DNA of 64,000 bases, taken from contig JAPSFM010000010.1 of the NCBI GenBank assembly GCA_035063885.1, positions 27,309 to 91,308 of the forward strand, in the 5' to 3' direction. Within the stretch, counting starts at the first letter, position 1, and every line of letters begins with the position of its first letter. The DNA is from CAADGY01 sp900696665. Lineage in GTDB: Bacteria > Acidobacteriota > Terriglobia > Bryobacterales > Bryobacteraceae. Under the pieces are notes generated by a model that ran no database searches, was not told the origin of the DNA, and was given only the letters and a program-made list of their open reading frames with translations. Positions 61,319 through 64,000 of this stretch are shown one piece after another. A program made the position numbers and the translations under genes.

Positions 61319-62056
61319 ATGGTGCTCCGTGTCACCGCCCTGAGCAAGAGTTACGGTGATGTTGCGGCCGTGGACCGCATTTCATTCCATGTCAGACGCA
61401 ATGAGATCGTCGGGCTGTTGGGTCCCAATGGCGCGGGGAAGACGACCACCATTAACATGATCCTCGGGGTGCTCGAACCCAGCGGAGGGAGTATCGAGAT
61501 CCAGGGCCTGAATTTGGCGCGGCGGCGCCGGCAGGCCTTGGCGCGCACGAATTTCGCAGCCGTATACTCACCCCTGCCCGGCAACCTTACCGTATACCAG
61601 AACCTGCGCGTCTTCGGGCTTATCTACGGCATCAGCGATGCGGCAAGACGAATTGAAGCGCTGCTCGAAGAGTTTGATCTTCAGCGATTCCGGAATGTGC
61701 GATGTGGCGTGCTCTCTTCCGGCGAACAGACGCGAGCCTCGCTGGCCAAAGCCATGCTCAACAACCCGGATCTGCTGCTGCTCGACGAGCCGACCGCATC
61801 CCTCGATCCATCTACGGCGCGGGAGGTGCGGCGGAAGATCCGCGCGGTCGCCACACACGGCAAAGGTGGAGCGCTGTGGACCTCTCACAATATGTATGAG
61901 GTGGAGGACGTCTGCCACCGAGTGCTATTCCTGTCTCGCGGCAGAATCCTGCTGGAAGGCGATCCCAAGACGCTGCCACGCGAGCACGGCAAAGAAAATC
62001 TCGAAGAGCTGTTCATCACCGTGGCGCGCGAACCGCTCTCGCTTGAGGAACGCTGA
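61319..62056 (+). CDS. ABC transporter ATP-binding protein (ABC-2 exporter type)
   Basis: 245 residues. Walker A is LLGPNGAGKTTTIN; Walker B and D-loop are LLLLDEPTASLDPS; the switch histidine is in LWTSHNMYEVEDV. The signature is LSSGEQTRASLAKAM, an LSSGE variant of LSGGQ. It lacks the long C-terminal extension seen in the DrrA-like ATPase at 11.9 kb. The permease gene starts 5 nt after its stop, so the two form one exporter. Substrate unknown. Confidence 0.92.
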   Translation: MVLRVTALSKSYGDVAAVDRISFHVRRNEIVGLLGPNGAGKTTTINMILGVLEPSGGSIEIQGLNLARRRRQALARTNFAAVYSPLPGNLTVYQNLRVFGLIYGISDAARRIEALLEEFDLQRFRNVRCGVLSSGEQTRASLAKAMLNNPDLLLLDEPTASLDPSTAREVRRKIRAVATHGKGGALWTSHNMYEVEDVCHRVLFLSRGRILLEGDPKTLPREHGKENLEELFITVAREPLSLEER

Positions 62057-62061
62057 TCGGG

Positions 62062-62865
62062 ATGGCCTTCAAACGCATTGCCGCCATTGTCCTGCGCTAC
62101 TTCTACCTTGTGCGCGGCAGTTTCGCGCGCTTCCTTCCATTGTTTGCATGGGTGGCCGTCGATATCATCCTCTGGGGATTCATCAGCCGGTACCTGAATA
62201 CCGTGGCCGCGCCCGGCTTCAATTTTGTCCCCGCCCTGCTGGGAGCCGTATTGTTGTGGGACTTCTTTATTCGTGTGATGCAGGGTGTCACGACAGCGTT
62301 CTTCGAAGATGTCTGGTCGCGGAACTTCCTCAATGTCTTCGCAACGCCTCTTTCCATATGGGAGTACTTGGCGGGGCTGGTGGTATCCACTACCACTACC
62401 AGCGCCATCGGGTTAGCCGTAATGCTCGCGATGGCGAGTGCCATCTTCGGCCTGCCGCTCCTCATCTATGGTTGGCTGGCCGTGCCGTTCCTGCTAGTCC
62501 TGTTTCTGTTCGGTATCGCGCTCGGTATCGTGGGTGCGGCGATCGTGCTGCGGCTGGGACCGGCGGCGGAATGGTTTGTCTGGCCCATTCCCGCGCTGGT
62601 TTCACCTTTTGCCGGCGTCTTCTATCCCATTTCCACACTTCCCGGCTGGATGCAATCCATCGCACGCCTGCTGCCTCCCTCGTATGTATTCGAGAGCCTG
62701 CGGTCCATCCTCTCCGGTGGTGGCGCGCCGGTTTCGATGCTGTTTTGTGCCGGCGGACTGGTGTTGTTCGATGTCGCCCTGTCATGTTGGATCTTTGCCC
62801 GCGTGTACCGCCATGCGGTGCGCACGGGCCTGATCGCGCGCTACAGCGCGGAAAGCATCACTTGA
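62062..62865 (+). CDS. ABC-2 type transporter permease
   Basis: 267 residues with six membrane helices. AGVFYPISTLPGWMQSIARL LPPSYVFESLRSIL is the conserved ABC-2 C-terminal motif, and ESLRSILSGG follows in the usual place. N-terminal helix LVRGSFARFLPLFAWVAVDI. Partner of the preceding ATPase. No fused domain, unlike the other permease in this window. Confidence 0.9.
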   Translation: MAFKRIAAIVLRYFYLVRGSFARFLPLFAWVAVDIILWGFISRYLNTVAAPGFNFVPALLGAVLLWDFFIRVMQGVTTAFFEDVWSRNFLNVFATPLSIWEYLAGLVVSTTTTSAIGLAVMLAMASAIFGLPLLIYGWLAVPFLLVLFLFGIALGIVGAAIVLRLGPAAEWFVWPIPALVSPFAGVFYPISTLPGWMQSIARLLPPSYVFESLRSILSGGGAPVSMLFCAGGLVLFDVALSCWIFARVYRHAVRTGLIARYSAESIT

Positions 62866-62870
62866 TACAA

Positions 62871-62941
62871 GCCATCAGAGGTCAGCGCTCAGTTTCAGCT
62901 AAACCGTTTGGCTGATCGCTGATGGGTGATAGTTGAAAGCT
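62871..62941. repeat. Palindromic heptad-like repeat between convergent genes
   Basis: The left arm carries TCAG at roughly 7-nt steps (CATCAGA, GGTCAGC, GCTCAGT, TTCAGCT). The right arm carries the same heptads on the opposite strand (GGCTGAT, CGCTGAT, GGGTGAT, AGTTGAA). CAGCTAA can pair with TTGGCTG at the centre. It fills the gap between the permease gene and the epimerase remnant and may act as a bidirectional terminator or be a dispersed repeat. Confidence 0.5.
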
Positions 62942-63995
62942 CTACGGTTTAAGTAGCGGCCTGATCCAGAAGCTTTCTTTCCAGGCGCCGCGCGCGGACA
63001 CGGTCTGTAACAGGTCCTTGTGCACGCCCTTGTGTGCCAGATTGAAGCCGTTTGTGATGCCTGTCATCGGCTCGAAGCAGATAAAGTCGCGTCCGGGCGG
63101 CGCATAAACAATGCCAACCGTATATTTCGGTCCGAACTCCACCGAGATCCCCGATCCGGCGCCGTCGTCAACTCGAAATTCGGCGCGCCCCTGCGCATTC
63201 CGGCCGAGGTTGACAAAAATATCATCGAGCGGCGTTGTGGCAAGGCTCACCGGGTTTTGAAACGAGACCCGGCGTGTCTCTCCGGTGGGCACCAGTGTAT
63301 CGGACAGCACCGCCGATTCGCGCGCGGGTACGTGCGCTTTCCACAGGTGGCGCGGCACACCGGGCAATTGGTAATAGGTATGGAAGCCGATGACCAGCGG
63401 CATCGGTTGCTCGGACTCGTTCGCAATGCGGGTCTGAACTTCGAGAACTCCACCCGTGAGCCGGTACGTCATCTCAATGGTATGCGCGAAGGGAAACTGC
63501 GCCATCCACTCGGGATGGCGCCAGAACTCGAGCTTGCTGGTGACTTCGGCCGCGTCTTCGCCGGCCTCCAGATCAACCACATTCCAGGCCGCAAATACCA
63601 GCAGTCCGTGAATCGGCTGTTTTCTTTGATCGTGACGGAAGTTCTCGAGATGAGGGTTGAGAAGGAATTTCCTGCCGTTGGCCCAGTATGCCTCCTGATC
63701 GATGCGGTTGGCCCACGGTGCGAGAAACGGGTTGCCTGCCTGAACCGGTTTCGCTTTGAGTTCTGCGGGACTGCCGTAAGGAAACCAGAGAATGTTCTTC
63801 CCCCCGCACTTTCATTTCATAGGCGTTGTTTCCCAGCGAGGGAGCGATGGAGACCTGTATATCACGAGCCACGTCGCGGAGGCGTACAATCTCCACCGAA
63901 TCCACCGTCAGACGTTCGGCGGAATAGTTCTGGGCTGGGGAAAGAGAAGTCATGAGAAAGGCGATCAGGAAAGCGTACCGGCAGGAACCATTCAT
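62942..63995 (-). pseudogene. Aldose 1-epimerase family, broken by a single-base frameshift
   Basis: Two frames together make one aldose-epimerase-like protein with a signal peptide (YAFLIAFLMTSLSPAQ). The N-terminal frame runs from 63995 through the SLGNNAYEMKVRG region; the rest (WFPYGSPAELKAKPVQAGNP, FLAPWANRID, PIHGLLVFAAWNVVDLE, then the C-terminal 200 residues ending FWIRPLLKP) is in the frame below. The switch falls in a run of six C residues at 63800-63805. Removing one base restores a continuous ~350-residue reading. This may be a true pseudogene, a phase-variable tract or an assembly error. The mutarotase catalytic His and Glu would lie in the second half. Confidence 0.75.
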
Positions 63996-64000
63996 CAGTT

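Overview
The window is about 60% GC and reads as a chromosomal segment of a soil-type acidobacterium, most likely Bryobacterales/Solibacteres. That placement is inference. It rests on a cysteine-rich insertion in RpoB, Tat-exported sugar-active enzymes, paired DUF4832 proteins, an OPT transporter, and the gene pairs ihf-rpsA and DUF177-rpmF-plsX. No rRNA, tRNA, CRISPR array, integrase or transposase is visible. Coding density is high and many genes start with TTG or GTG.

Layout. 1-2.2 kb: tail of an unknown gene and a membrane glycosyltransferase-like protein. 2.2-11.3 kb: rpoB-rpoC with its own promoters, a roughly 300-nt leader and a strong intrinsic terminator. 11.3-15.0 kb: a DJ-1/PfpI protein, an ABC ATPase, and a fusion of an ABC-2 permease with an amidohydrolase-like domain. 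15.1-17.0 kb: a zinc-ribbon rhomboid protease and an FRG-domain protein. 17.2-22.2 kb: a sugar-acid operon (kdgK-pta-garD) facing a Tat-exported rhamnonate-dehydratase-like enzyme. 22.2-27.6 kb: an operon of lysS, a LolC/E permease, a GT39-like protein, a small zinc ribbon and a DUF4230 protein. 27.7-31.4 kb: a GT2 enzyme, a multi-PAS histidine kinase and a membrane-anchored coiled-coil protein. 31.6-35.3 kb: two tandem DUF4832 proteins and a lactonase-like amidohydrolase with nested starts. 35.3-43.5 kb: OPT transporter, small hypothetical, galT, yraN, methyltransferase, class-III aminotransferase and a FAD oxidoreductase. 43.6-50.4 kb: YkgJ-type protein and a flagellar basal-body/export operon, flgB-flgC-fliE-F-G-H-I-J, behind a good sigma-54 promoter match. 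50.4-59.7 kb: M28 peptidase, DsbD, plsX, rpmF, DUF177, aquaglyceroporin, HIT hydrolase, IHF and rpsA. 60.0-64.0 kb: secreted alpha/beta hydrolase, an ABC exporter pair and a frameshifted aldose epimerase.

Together the genes suggest a motile heterotroph that degrades plant or microbial polysaccharide outside the cytoplasm, imports peptides, and feeds sugar acids through KDG kinase. The least ordinary items are the permease-amidohydrolase fusion, the eight-cysteine insertion in RpoB, the sigma-54 site placed almost on the flgB start codon, and the duplicated 29-nt overlapping gene junction.
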